From: Granulosicoccus sp964437945
GTDB lineage: Bacteria; Pseudomonadota; Gammaproteobacteria; Granulosicoccales; Granulosicoccaceae
Direction of reading: 5' to 3'
Assembly (NCBI GenBank): GCA_964437945.1
Contig: CAYTJF010000001.1
Location: 10,785 to 74,784 of the forward strand
Length of the DNA: 64,000 bases
Shown: piece by piece, positions 45,146 through 53,089 of the stretch
How the letters are laid out: each line of letters starts with the position of its first letter
Numbering within the stretch: position 1 is the stretch's first letter
Made by a program: the position numbers and the translations under genes
The notes under the pieces: generated by a model
Told to the model about the DNA's origin: nothing
Database searches by the model: none
Seen by the model: the letters and a program-made list of their open reading frames with translations, nothing else

Positions 45146-46126
45146 ATGTCTGCACCAACTACAGTGACATCTACGTTAGAGCTGATTAACTCACGTCTGT
45201 TCAATGGCGACCAGTCGAAGCAGGACGCGTGGATAGAGCAAGCCCAGGCAAATGCTGAACGGAATGCCGAATCGATAGGGTTGGAATCATTACAACTACC
45301 ACCCAACCCTTCGCAAAACCGCGACTACGCCTCTATGAAGCAACTGTGCGCAAAGGTAGCAAACACCGGATTTGCACTTTATGAATGGGACGATGAGCCA
45401 AGCGATATTGCTACTTCAGTATCTCAACTGCTGCACGCATTGTCGCTTCGCAACGGAGATCAGGGCGTAATACGCGAAACGGGCCAGTTGTCATTGCTGC
45501 AGGATTTAACCGGCACACCAAAAGGGCGTTTTCCACCTTATCAGGCAAAAGCGATGAATTGGCACACTGATGGTTACTATAACGATCCCGCTGAATCAGT
45601 TCGCTGTTTTACACTGCATTGCATAGCACCAGCGGCTAGTGGGGGCGCGTTATTGCTGATGGATGATGTGTCTCTGGTTTATGCGCTACTGAAGGAAGAC
45701 CCTGAGCTGGTGTTACTACTCTCGCATCCAAATGCCATGACATTGCCACATAACAAGGACAACGACGGACACGACAGACCTGATCGATGCGTGCCTGTTA
45801 TTTCGCAAAATGCAGATGAATCGATAACCATGCGCTTCACAACCAGAACCCAAAACATACAGTGGCGGTGCGATGCAACACAAGCTGCCGCACAACGAGC
45901 CAGCGAACTGATCAATGAACGCTCGCAATGGCACACTCGCATCAGACTCGAACAAGGTCAGGGCATTATTACGCGCAACGTATTACATGCAAGAGAAGCC
46001 TTCGAGGATGCAACTGATAAACCGAAAAGGCAAATGCTGCGCGGACGATTTACGAATCTGCCATCGCCAGCCACACTAACCGAATCGGCACACACTTCTG
46101 CGAAGCAAAACCATGTTGCACCTTAG
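45146..46126 (+). CDS. TauD/TfdA-family Fe(II)/2-oxoglutarate dioxygenase
   Basis: 326 aa. Metal ligands are His140 and Asp142 (NWHTDGYYND) and distal His281 (RNVLHAREAF), with an Arg cluster (KRQMLRGRF) for 2-oxoglutarate. MDDVSLVYALL fits the family lid region. Substrates of relatives include taurine, betaines and aryloxyacids, and none can be chosen here. The upstream ferredoxin-reductase might feed electrons, though TauD enzymes do not normally need a reductase. The stop overlaps the next small gene by 14 bp. Confidence 0.85.
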   Translation: MSAPTTVTSTLELINSRLFNGDQSKQDAWIEQAQANAERNAESIGLESLQLPPNPSQNRDYASMKQLCAKVANTGFALYEWDDEPSDIATSVSQLLHALSLRNGDQGVIRETGQLSLLQDLTGTPKGRFPPYQAKAMNWHTDGYYNDPAESVRCFTLHCIAPAASGGALLLMDDVSLVYALLKEDPELVLLLSHPNAMTLPHNKDNDGHDRPDRCVPVISQNADESITMRFTTRTQNIQWRCDATQAAAQRASELINERSQWHTRIRLEQGQGIITRNVLHAREAFEDATDKPKRQMLRGRFTNLPSPATLTESAHTSAKQNHVAP

Positions 46127-46307
46127 TGATATATTGTTACAGCACAAGGACATTACTACCTTTGCCGAACTCATTAAAGTCGTGGAACAACGCGCCAAAA
46201 ATGAAATGTTTTTTCGTATCGATCTAAAACCACCCTTCCCCGATACACCGCTGAATTGGGAACTGGTGCTTGAGGCTGCATTCAGCGGAGTGCCCAAAGA
46301 TGACTGA
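46113..46307 (+). CDS. Small conserved-looking protein, translationally coupled
   Basis: 64 aa (MLHLSDILLQHKDITTFAEL to FSGVPKDD), not recognised. It overlaps the dioxygenase gene by 14 bp and the next gene by 8 bp, a compact arrangement that supports it being real. It looks mixed helix/strand without cysteines. It could be a partner of the 246-aa protein that follows. Confidence 0.55.
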   Translation: MLHLSDILLQHKDITTFAELIKVVEQRAKNEMFFRIDLKPPFPDTPLNWELVLEAAFSGVPKDD

Positions 46308-47040
46308 CCCGGGCACAGAGGGTTTGAGTCTAAGCGATGAAGAAAAACGCTTGCTGGATAAAACACCCGATGCTGATCGGGAAACGCGATTACAGGCACT
46401 ACTGGACGCGTTCGAACAAGTGCCAGAAATATCCTCAGATACACAAATTTCTGAACAAAAAAAAGAACAGTCCTTACAACATGCACGCACCGCACTGGAA
46501 ATTGCCGGCCTGTTGTTAGACCTTGATAGAAAAGCTGACGCATGGAAATACGCCCGACCAGCAGTAGAAGATCTGATTGCCCATCAAGCGTTTGAAGACG
46601 CAGCGCTGGCTTGTCAATATACCTATCTGGCCGATCAGGACGACGCTATTGCGGCGATTGGCCAGGGAGCATGGTTGTCAGTAACATACCCTGTAGACCC
46701 TCATTTAACCGCTAACATACTCACCCATATAATAGATGAAACACCCGATGACTCTGATGGCGGAGCGGTGGCAGCCGCCGTGGCACATTATGTGGTCGAT
46801 TTGCGAGGCGAAGGCGAAAAGAAAGAGGAGCTGAGACTGTTTACTGGAGCCAATCTGGCACGCGTAGCGAAGCGACACAGCAACGTTGAATCGCAAATGC
46901 AATTCGAACTGTGGGTGGAACGGCTGGAGCTTGACGTGCCAGAGAAATTTCTGGTTCGGCTGAGAAACGTTATTGACGTAATGGTGCAAACTGATTGGTG
47001 GTTCGACCGCGACGCGTTAACTTCAAACATTCCAGACTGA
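46300..47040 (+). CDS. Uncharacterized helical protein of the Cas6-like cluster
   Basis: 246 aa from the ATG at 46300 (the frame opens at 46270 inside the small gene). Mostly helical, with TPR-like segments (ALEIAGLLLDLDRKADAWKYARPAVEDL, then QAFEDAALACQYTYLADQ). A distinctive C-terminus follows (LFTGANLARVAKRH, QFELWVERLELDVPEKFLVRLRNVIDV, then DWWFDRD). No signal or cysteine-rich cluster. No family recognised; it may be a cytosolic scaffold. It is coupled to the small upstream gene and followed after 43 bp by the Cas6-like gene. Confidence 0.65.
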   Translation: MTDPGTEGLSLSDEEKRLLDKTPDADRETRLQALLDAFEQVPEISSDTQISEQKKEQSLQHARTALEIAGLLLDLDRKADAWKYARPAVEDLIAHQAFEDAALACQYTYLADQDDAIAAIGQGAWLSVTYPVDPHLTANILTHIIDETPDDSDGGAVAAAVAHYVVDLRGEGEKKEELRLFTGANLARVAKRHSNVESQMQFELWVERLELDVPEKFLVRLRNVIDVMVQTDWWFDRDALTSNIPD

Positions 47041-47083
47041 GTTTTTTTATACAGGACATTGATCAAAGGATATTCGACCGGCA

Positions 47084-47764
47084 ATGTGGCAGGAGACGAA
47101 TCAAGACGATCCACCATCGGGTGCGCGCATGAGCGATGTCAGTTTTCGCATCAACTGCCAACGCTTACTGGTTGACCATGCAGCATTACTAGCTGACGCT
47201 ACCTGCACACACGCACCGATTATAAGAGAATCAATGTGTGCTGGTATCCATCCAATTCATGTTGCCGGTTCACAAAACGGATGGGAGCGCCCGGATAACA
47301 GTGGCGAGTATCTACTACTGTCTAAGCGCACACGATTTAAAATTCGTATCGAAAATACCTACGCACAACAATTAATCACCACCCTGTCTGGAATTACATT
47401 GGACATTGCGGATTCACCGCTGCATATTCTGTCCGGAATATCGCGCGTTTTACAACCGGCCTCAACGCTGTTCTCCCGTTACACTTATTTTGAAGATCTG
47501 AATACAAACGACGCAGAGTCGCTATTTGTAGAGCGAGTCGTTGAACAATGCAAACAACATCATTTTTCTCCAACGAAAATTCTTTGTGGCAAAGAGCACA
47601 CAATAAACACCACAGACGGCCCTAGACTGACTCGCAGTGTCTTATTGGCCGATGTACCCGTTATTGAATCACTAACATTGCAAGACTATGGTCTGGGTGA
47701 TGGCAGAACAATGGGTTGCGGTTTATTGATTCCGCATAAAGATACTAGTGCTGTTCATGAGTAG
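47084..47764 (+). CDS. Cas6/Cmx6-like RAMP protein outside any CRISPR locus
   Basis: 226 aa from ATG 47084, or 211 aa from ATG 47129 (MSDVSFRINCQRLL). The pattern follows the type I-MYXAN Cas6/Cmx6 family: FRINCQRLLVDHAALL, then GIHPIHV with a histidine, LLLSKRTRFKIRI, LDIADSPLHI, a repeat-like second ferredoxin fold, and the C-terminal Gly-rich loop DYGLGDGRTMGCGLLIPH. Cas6 proteins cleave CRISPR precursor RNA. No other cas gene and no repeat array lies in the window, so this is an orphan or a repurposed homologue. Family assignment is by eye and needs a profile search. Confidence 0.65.
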   Translation: MWQETNQDDPPSGARMSDVSFRINCQRLLVDHAALLADATCTHAPIIRESMCAGIHPIHVAGSQNGWERPDNSGEYLLLSKRTRFKIRIENTYAQQLITTLSGITLDIADSPLHILSGISRVLQPASTLFSRYTYFEDLNTNDAESLFVERVVEQCKQHHFSPTKILCGKEHTINTTDGPRLTRSVLLADVPVIESLTLQDYGLGDGRTMGCGLLIPHKDTSAVHE

Positions 47765-48148
47765 AAACTAAGTAACCGACCATCAGAACACTCGCTACGT
47801 GTGATGAGTATCTGTAAGCAATAACCATCTAAATAATTAAACATATAGTGTCTTGATAAATAGTGTCTTGATAACGGGATACTGCGCTGTTGGAGTTATC
47901 TGCTCAAGTGATCATTACGAATACGAGTGATCCGTTGCCCCATAGAGACTAATTCAAGCCAACAGAGATACCATGTCCACGAGCGATTGATTTTCTTTAG
48001 TGCTCTAAGACGACCAAATAAGGTCAAAAAAAGCAGTTGTTTTCACTTTCGTAAAACTTTTCATTGTCCACCCCGTTATATCCGTAAACAAGCCTGACTC
48101 ACAACAAACAACAACCATGTTGTAAATTTGAATTTTGGGAGAATCAAT
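47765..48148. other. Intergenic with tandem repeat
   Basis: 384 bases between the Cas6-like gene and the amidase-like gene. A perfect 15-bp tandem repeat (ATAGTGTCTTGATAA twice) lies at 47845-47874. There is no array of spaced repeats, so this is not a CRISPR. Otherwise nothing recognised. Confidence 0.6.
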
Positions 48149-48931
48149 ATGAATCGATTGCTGAATACGCATTCCGATAAAAGAGTAAATTCCGCAGCAA
48201 AAATAGCCCTTTTTGGCACGCTAAGTATTTGTACACTCATTAACGTGAACACATTTGCCAGTCACACGGTTCTTACCAGCAGCGATGTTACCTTCAATGA
48301 GCAAGGTCAGGCATTCAACGGCAACCGAGTGTATCTGTCATCACCCACTCACACAGACAGTGGTAGCAGAGGTGAACTTGGTTGGGAAGAGAATATCAAT
48401 GGTAGACATTGGAACTCCTATGCAGCCAGAAATAGCTATCTCCTGGGTTCAACCAGCACTTCTCAGTATCGCAGCTTAACCACCAGAGGCTACAAAGTGG
48501 TGGTCAGCCAAAATGAGAGAAACGGCGCTTTTATAACTAACCGAAATAACTCCGACAATTGGGGAGCAGACGTGCATTTGGTCACTCACACTAATGCAGG
48601 GGCCGGTGACTATTTTCTTGTCATGGTGGACGATGCCACCAACACAGCATCAGATCGAAAATTACGTTCAGAACTTGCACTGCGGGTTGGAGCAGGTACA
48701 CCCGGGGACGAAAGAGAATCAACAGACAATTCAGGCTTTACCGGTAATCGTAATCTGGGAGAGCTCACGGCAGCTGCCCCATACACAGCCTATGTCGAAT
48801 TAATATTTCATGACAATCAAGCACATATTGACTGGATGGGATCTGGAACCAACTGGGGACAAGCAGTGAAACAACACGCTTGGCGATATGGATTCGCTGT
48901 CGATAAAACACTGGATTATCCACGAAACTAG
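48149..48931 (+). CDS. Exported N-acetylmuramoyl-L-alanine amidase-like protein (Amidase_3 fold)
   Basis: 260 aa from the ATG at 48149 (GGGAG 7 bases upstream; a TTG at 48128 is less likely). Signal peptide around ALFGTLSICTLINVNTFA. The mature part follows the Amidase_3 pattern: RVYLSSPTHTDSGSRGELGWEE with the first His and Glu, a helix with NSYLL, SLTTRGYKVVVSQNERN, HLVTHTNAGAGDY with the second His, and AYVELIFHDNQAHIDWM with the catalytic Glu. These are the zinc-ligand positions. The usual GHGG is replaced by THTD, so the activity is uncertain. Confidence 0.6.
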   Translation: MNRLLNTHSDKRVNSAAKIALFGTLSICTLINVNTFASHTVLTSSDVTFNEQGQAFNGNRVYLSSPTHTDSGSRGELGWEENINGRHWNSYAARNSYLLGSTSTSQYRSLTTRGYKVVVSQNERNGAFITNRNNSDNWGADVHLVTHTNAGAGDYFLVMVDDATNTASDRKLRSELALRVGAGTPGDERESTDNSGFTGNRNLGELTAAAPYTAYVELIFHDNQAHIDWMGSGTNWGQAVKQHAWRYGFAVDKTLDYPRN

Positions 48932-48976
48932 TTGAACACCAATACTCTATTTCCTATTTAGCACGGAGACACCAAC

Positions 48977-49951
48977 ATGTTTACTCTACCTAAACCAACA
49001 CTGAACTTGTTCTACATATTATTTTTTGTTGCGCTTGCAGGCTGTAATAGTCAATCTGAATTTCCGAACAGCGAGAACAATGCTGTCAGCGACATTGAAG
49101 CGGTCGACACCATACCGGGCTTTGGCATCACGCCAAAAAATGCCATGCGAGATGACACAATAGCACTATGGGAAGCTTATCAACGTGAATCTATCGTGCA
49201 ACAATGCATGCAATCCGCTCAACTGACCTACGACATCGAAGTTGCTTTTCCGGCCGGCGTAGCAATTAACGTTGCTGACAGTCTCGACTTACCCGACGCG
49301 CACAGCCTCAAACACTCAGGTAAATCATTAGGAACCATTGCCAGTGTCAGCGCAACAAACCATCAGCGAGCAATGGACTTGGCCGAGACTGAACAAGACC
49401 GTTACTTTCAAACACTGTTTGGTGAATCCGCTGCTGACGTAGCGCTAGTGGAATCCACCGGTGTGCTACCACCTGGCAGAGCAGATTTTGCACGCGGTGG
49501 CTGTGTTGCACAATCCTGGAACGAAATTCCTGGAGTGTACGCACTCAAACGTGCATTGAACTCTGATATTAGTCAGTCGCGCAGCTTGGAAATGTCGAAC
49601 GCGCTATTGAGTAAAGAGCAATCAGCAGCGTGCAATACGAACAGCGAGAAAAATAGTGTTGCTATAAATTCTCTAGCGACGCTGGAACAAAGCCTTGCGC
49701 AAAATGAGAACATTGACATTGATCCGATCTGCGAAAAAGCGCTAGTTCAACTTAGTCGCGACATTCACCAGAACTCGATCCAACGAACCTTAAATGAAAA
49801 TGCAGAAATGACACGCTCTCATGTTAGCCAGTATCACAATGCAATGAATTCGATCAGTGATGATAGCCAATTCATGGCCTTTATGGCATCGTCTACCCAC
49901 GGCCTGGCAGCTGAAGAAATACTGGACAAAGCGCTAGATCGTGACGAGTAG
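48977..49951 (+). CDS. Hypothetical lipoprotein
   Basis: 324 aa. Lipobox LAGC follows FYILFFVA, so it is probably a lipoprotein. The mature part is helical and polar (YQRESIVQQCMQSAQLTY, then FARGGCVAQSWNEIPGVYALKRAL). Cysteines are scattered. No family recognised. It is codirectional with the amidase-like gene (45 bp gap) and the next lipoprotein gene (12 bp gap), so the three probably form an operon. Confidence 0.6.
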   Translation: MFTLPKPTLNLFYILFFVALAGCNSQSEFPNSENNAVSDIEAVDTIPGFGITPKNAMRDDTIALWEAYQRESIVQQCMQSAQLTYDIEVAFPAGVAINVADSLDLPDAHSLKHSGKSLGTIASVSATNHQRAMDLAETEQDRYFQTLFGESAADVALVESTGVLPPGRADFARGGCVAQSWNEIPGVYALKRALNSDISQSRSLEMSNALLSKEQSAACNTNSEKNSVAINSLATLEQSLAQNENIDIDPICEKALVQLSRDIHQNSIQRTLNENAEMTRSHVSQYHNAMNSISDDSQFMAFMASSTHGLAAEEILDKALDRDE

Positions 49952-49963
49952 TAATCGTTAACA

Positions 49964-50461
49964 ATGACCACTTCACGATTATTTGGTTGTTTCTTGTTGG
50001 CGTCAGTCGCGATGTGCGGCGCGCTGGCAAGTTGCGCCAACCCTATTCAACCGAAGCCTGCATCTGCTGCTACGAAAAATCCAACTGTTTCTGTAAAAGG
50101 AAATTTCTTGTCTTTCGATGAGGCCAGCGAAGCCTTGAAAAAGGCACTTGAAGAACGCGGCTACGATACATCTGAGGGTGACCATGCTGTAGGTAATGCG
50201 GAATCTTTTCTGGCTTTACCGCTGAATGATAATAGTGCTGAACTTCGTATTAATACATCCTGGGAACAAAAACAGCCTCTTGGATCTTACACACTGCTGA
50301 ACGACACAGTACAGCTAACTTCAGCACTTGGCATTGCGAGACTGGACGCCAAAGGTGTTTGGGTAGATTGCAGGGGCTTTCAGTTTGAAATTCTTTCAAC
50401 CGATACTAATAACGCCGTTGGGCAAATACTGGCCTCAATCCGAAATGAGTTGGGGTGTTGA
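49964..50461 (+). CDS. Hypothetical lipoprotein
   Basis: 165 aa. Lipobox LASC at about residues 21-24 (CGALASCANPIQ). The mature domain begins NFLSFDEASEALKKALEERGYDTSEGDH and has a short alpha/beta pattern. Not recognised. Last gene before the tandem duplication, which begins 109 bp after its stop. Confidence 0.55.
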   Translation: MTTSRLFGCFLLASVAMCGALASCANPIQPKPASAATKNPTVSVKGNFLSFDEASEALKKALEERGYDTSEGDHAVGNAESFLALPLNDNSAELRINTSWEQKQPLGSYTLLNDTVQLTSALGIARLDAKGVWVDCRGFQFEILSTDTNNAVGQILASIRNELGC

Positions 50462-50578
50462 CTTGCGTCAGTGGGCTGTACATCCCAATCCAGCTATTCA
50501 AGCGCAAGCCATTGAGAAGCTACAGTAGTGCGACTGCTATAGTTACACGCTGTTTTCAAGCGTAACCCCTACATCACA

Positions 50579-50917
50579 CCACTCTTAAAGCGCTCGGTGG
50601 TGATCCATTGCGTAGCACAAGCGTGGCGGTAAAACGCTGGCCAGCAGTTTCGATTCATGGTCTAAGATTAAAGCCAGTTATCGATTCTTTGCTAATCCGA
50701 GAGTTACTGTGAGTGCTATGCTTGCGCCCCATATAGAACATACGGTCCAGCGTATTCGTACACACGATACTATATTGTTGGCCCAGGACACCACGTATTT
50801 TGATTTTACTTCTCGCAAGAAGACTGAAGGGCTGGATTTAACCAATCGCAGCAAGTTGGGAAAACAGACGAAGGGTCTGATGTTGCACAACACATTGGCG
50901 GTAACGCCATTGCAATG
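50579..50917 (+). pseudogene. IS4-family (Tn5-like) transposase remnant, copy 1
   Basis: In the plus strand, KIKASYRFFANPRVTVSAM, then HTVQRIRTHDTILLAQDTTY (first DDE Asp), FDFTSRKKTEGL and TKGLMLHNTLAVTP match the N-terminal half of Tn5/IS4 transposases. The upstream piece (ALGGDPLRSTSVAVK) is in another frame; a slip at the A-run near 50631 separates them. The sequence breaks off after TLAVTP. No inverted terminal repeats are seen. The fragment starts within 10 bp of the duplication boundary at 50570. Confidence 0.8.
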
Positions 50918-51298
50918 AGGCCATTGGCTGTAAGCGGCGACTGATGGTTTTCCAGTGATGTCGGCAACGACATTAGCGGCGACAACTGGCGCTTGCTTGC
51001 GTGCCGCCGCCGCAGATTTGGCATTGGGTGTATTGGTCACATCGCCAAGCGACCAAATATTGGTAAATTGTTTATGACGAAGGGTAGCTTGATCAACGTT
51101 TATCCATCCTCCACTATCTGCCAGTTCAGAGGCACGAATAAAATCAGGAGCACATTGTGGTGGACACACGTGGATCATGTCAGCCAGGTCGAGCACAGGT
51201 CGCTGTTTTAGCAAATTCGCAACGACAGCAATGCCAGCCGCTCCGGCGCCAACAACCACTATTGCAAAGCTTTTGTCTGATGCTTTATAGCTCTCCAT
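50678..51298 (-). pseudogene. Sulfide:quinone oxidoreductase-like remnant, copy 1
   Basis: The 206-codon frame starts with a FAD-binding fold (FAIVVVGAGAAGIAVVANLL) and jumps after residue 33 straight to the C-terminal SQR region (LDLADMIHVCPPQCAPDFI, then GWINVDQATLRHKQFTNIWS and LGDVTNTPNAKSAAAARKQAP). About 200 residues expected between them are missing. The last 80 codons (after GKPSVAAY) are antisense to the transposase remnant. I read it as an SQR-type gene with an internal deletion and a truncated end. It is 6 bp downstream of soeC. It is unlikely to be an active flavoprotein. Confidence 0.78.
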
Positions 51299-51304
51299 CT
51301 ATCA

Positions 51305-52282
51305 TTAACCAATAAACTGATAGTATAAATTTTGCGGATGATTAGCCTCTGCAAAGAAGTACCAGCGTTCAAGCAACAAACCAAAAAATTGAACAAAAAA
51401 AGCCGCCGCAAACCAGAAAATTGATTCGTTCGCTATCCCGAAACTTATCAATATCATTGGTATTGGAAACGACAGAATCAGAAATAACCATTTAATGTTC
51501 CGATACATTCGCCTGGATACTCCATGGAAAAATTCGCGAGTATTAAACGAGCCACCCATAAACCCGACAGACTTCTGAACAATTTTTTCGTGCTTTATAC
51601 CGATGGCAGATTGCATGGATGATCGCGGCCGTAGTCGGGCATTTCGCCTTAAACTCAGTACTCGAACAACACACGCGACAATGGTGATAGAAATGGCAAT
51701 AACACCAAGTATTCCGGTCATTGCCGATGCATGAATGGAGGCGAACACAGTCATTAGCGTAAAACCAGAAGCCAAGCCCAGCAACAGATAATTAAATACA
51801 GTCAAAGAGCTGGCCCATTCCTGAAGAAATTTTAAGCACGCGTAAATCATCGCAGTACAGACAAACAGCGTTATAACTGCAAGGCTGGCTATCACCCCGA
51901 CTATATGTGTAAGCTTTAGCTCAAGTATGGAATTGCCGAACGCAGATGCACCTGCAGACGATTGGAAATGTAAAAAACCATAGAGCGAGATCAATACGAT
52001 AGTTAAAGGCAGTGCGATAACTTCACGGGACAGCCAGGACGTACGCCACATCGCGGCGCTTCGCCAAGCTCTCTCCGGGTGACCCAGGTGGAAAAAGGAG
52101 GCGAGTAAGCCGAGCAGCAGCAAAATAACCGAGAGTAAACTGCCAAGGATGTAAAACTGACTATCAATGCGATCATACTCAGTGACGGACGAGTAAATTT
52201 CGACACCAAACAAAGCGATAAACAGTCCCTGTCCAGCACCAATCAACGTGGTGAGCAAAATGACAGAAAACGCAGGTTTCAT
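51305..52282 (-). CDS. soeC: SoeC, membrane anchor of sulfite dehydrogenase (copy 1)
   Basis: 325 aa with eight predicted membrane helices, of the DmsC/NrfD-like anchor type (SVILLTTLIGAGQGLFIALFG, FFHLGHPERAWRSAAMWRTSWLSREV, and the C-terminal NLYYQ). It links the cytoplasmic SoeAB to the quinone pool. The HLGHPERAWR segment is a conserved DmsC feature. It follows soeB after 72 bp. Confidence 0.9.
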   Translation of the reverse strand: MKPAFSVILLTTLIGAGQGLFIALFGVEIYSSVTEYDRIDSQFYILGSLLSVILLLLGLLASFFHLGHPERAWRSAAMWRTSWLSREVIALPLTIVLISLYGFLHFQSSAGASAFGNSILELKLTHIVGVIASLAVITLFVCTAMIYACLKFLQEWASSLTVFNYLLLGLASGFTLMTVFASIHASAMTGILGVIAISITIVACVVRVLSLRRNARLRPRSSMQSAIGIKHEKIVQKSVGFMGGSFNTREFFHGVSRRMYRNIKWLFLILSFPIPMILISFGIANESIFWFAAAFFVQFFGLLLERWYFFAEANHPQNLYYQFIG

Positions 52283-52354
52283 AGCTAGCCTATATAAGTT
52301 AAATTTACTTTTGAACCACGCAACTGTACGATTCTGCAGTTGTTCAGTTCTGCA

Positions 52355-53089
52355 CTACCAACTGGTCACATCATCGAGCGTCTGCTCATCAACCGGTCCA
52401 TCAGGTCTGTCCAGCTCCTTGTTTAGCGGGTTATCAGCACGAATTAATTCATCTTCGTGAATGCTGACACGGGTTTTTCGACGAGGCAAATAGTGATTCG
52501 CCGGTTTGGTACCCCACTCTGGCATCAACGCATACCCGCCCTCTTCTCGAATCGCAACCGAGACTTCCGAATCGGGATCGTTTACATCACCGAACAAGCG
52601 AGCATTGGTTGGACAAGCCATAACGCATGCCGGCTTTCGTTCTGATTCAGGCAGGCTTTCGTCGGTAATCCGATCTACACACAACGTGCATTTGGTCATG
52701 ACCTTGCGCTGTTCATCTATCTCGCGTGCTCCATAAGGGCAAGCCCAGGAGCAATATTTACAGCCAATACATTTATCATAATCAACCAGCACGATACCGT
52801 CCTCTTCTCGTTTGTAGCTGGCGCCGGTTGGGCAAACAGGCACACAGGGCGGCTCCTCACAATGCAGGCAGGATTTGGGAAAGTGCACGGTTTCTGTGTT
52901 GGGGTATTCGCCCACTTCAAACGTTTGTACCCGATTAAAAAACGTACCTGTCGGATCTTTATCATAGGGTCGACTATCCGACAGTGAGCCTGCACTGCCT
53001 GACGTATTCCACTCCTTGCAGCTGGTTACACACGCATGACAACCCACACAAACGTTTAGATCGATTACCAGTCCAAGTTGCTTCTTCAT
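52355..53089 (-). CDS. soeB: SoeB, four-cluster iron-sulfur subunit of sulfite dehydrogenase (copy 1)
   Basis: 244 aa without signal peptide. Cluster motifs: CVGCHACVTSCKEWN, CLHCEEPPCVPVCPTGA, CIGCKYCSWACPYGA and CTLCVDRI then CVMACPTNARLFGD, for four [4Fe-4S] centres. It carries electrons from SoeA to SoeC on the cytoplasmic side. Its start overlaps the soeA stop by 4 bp. Confidence 0.93.
   Translation of the reverse strand: MKKQLGLVIDLNVCVGCHACVTSCKEWNTSGSAGSLSDSRPYDKDPTGTFFNRVQTFEVGEYPNTETVHFPKSCLHCEEPPCVPVCPTGASYKREEDGIVLVDYDKCIGCKYCSWACPYGAREIDEQRKVMTKCTLCVDRITDESLPESERKPACVMACPTNARLFGDVNDPDSEVSVAIREEGGYALMPEWGTKPANHYLPRRKTRVSIHEDELIRADNPLNKELDRPDGPVDEQTLDDVTSW

Noticed and set aside
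47845..47874. Possible CRISPR near the Cas6-like gene
   Set aside because: Only two adjacent 15-bp copies with no spacers; no array is visible anywhere in the window.
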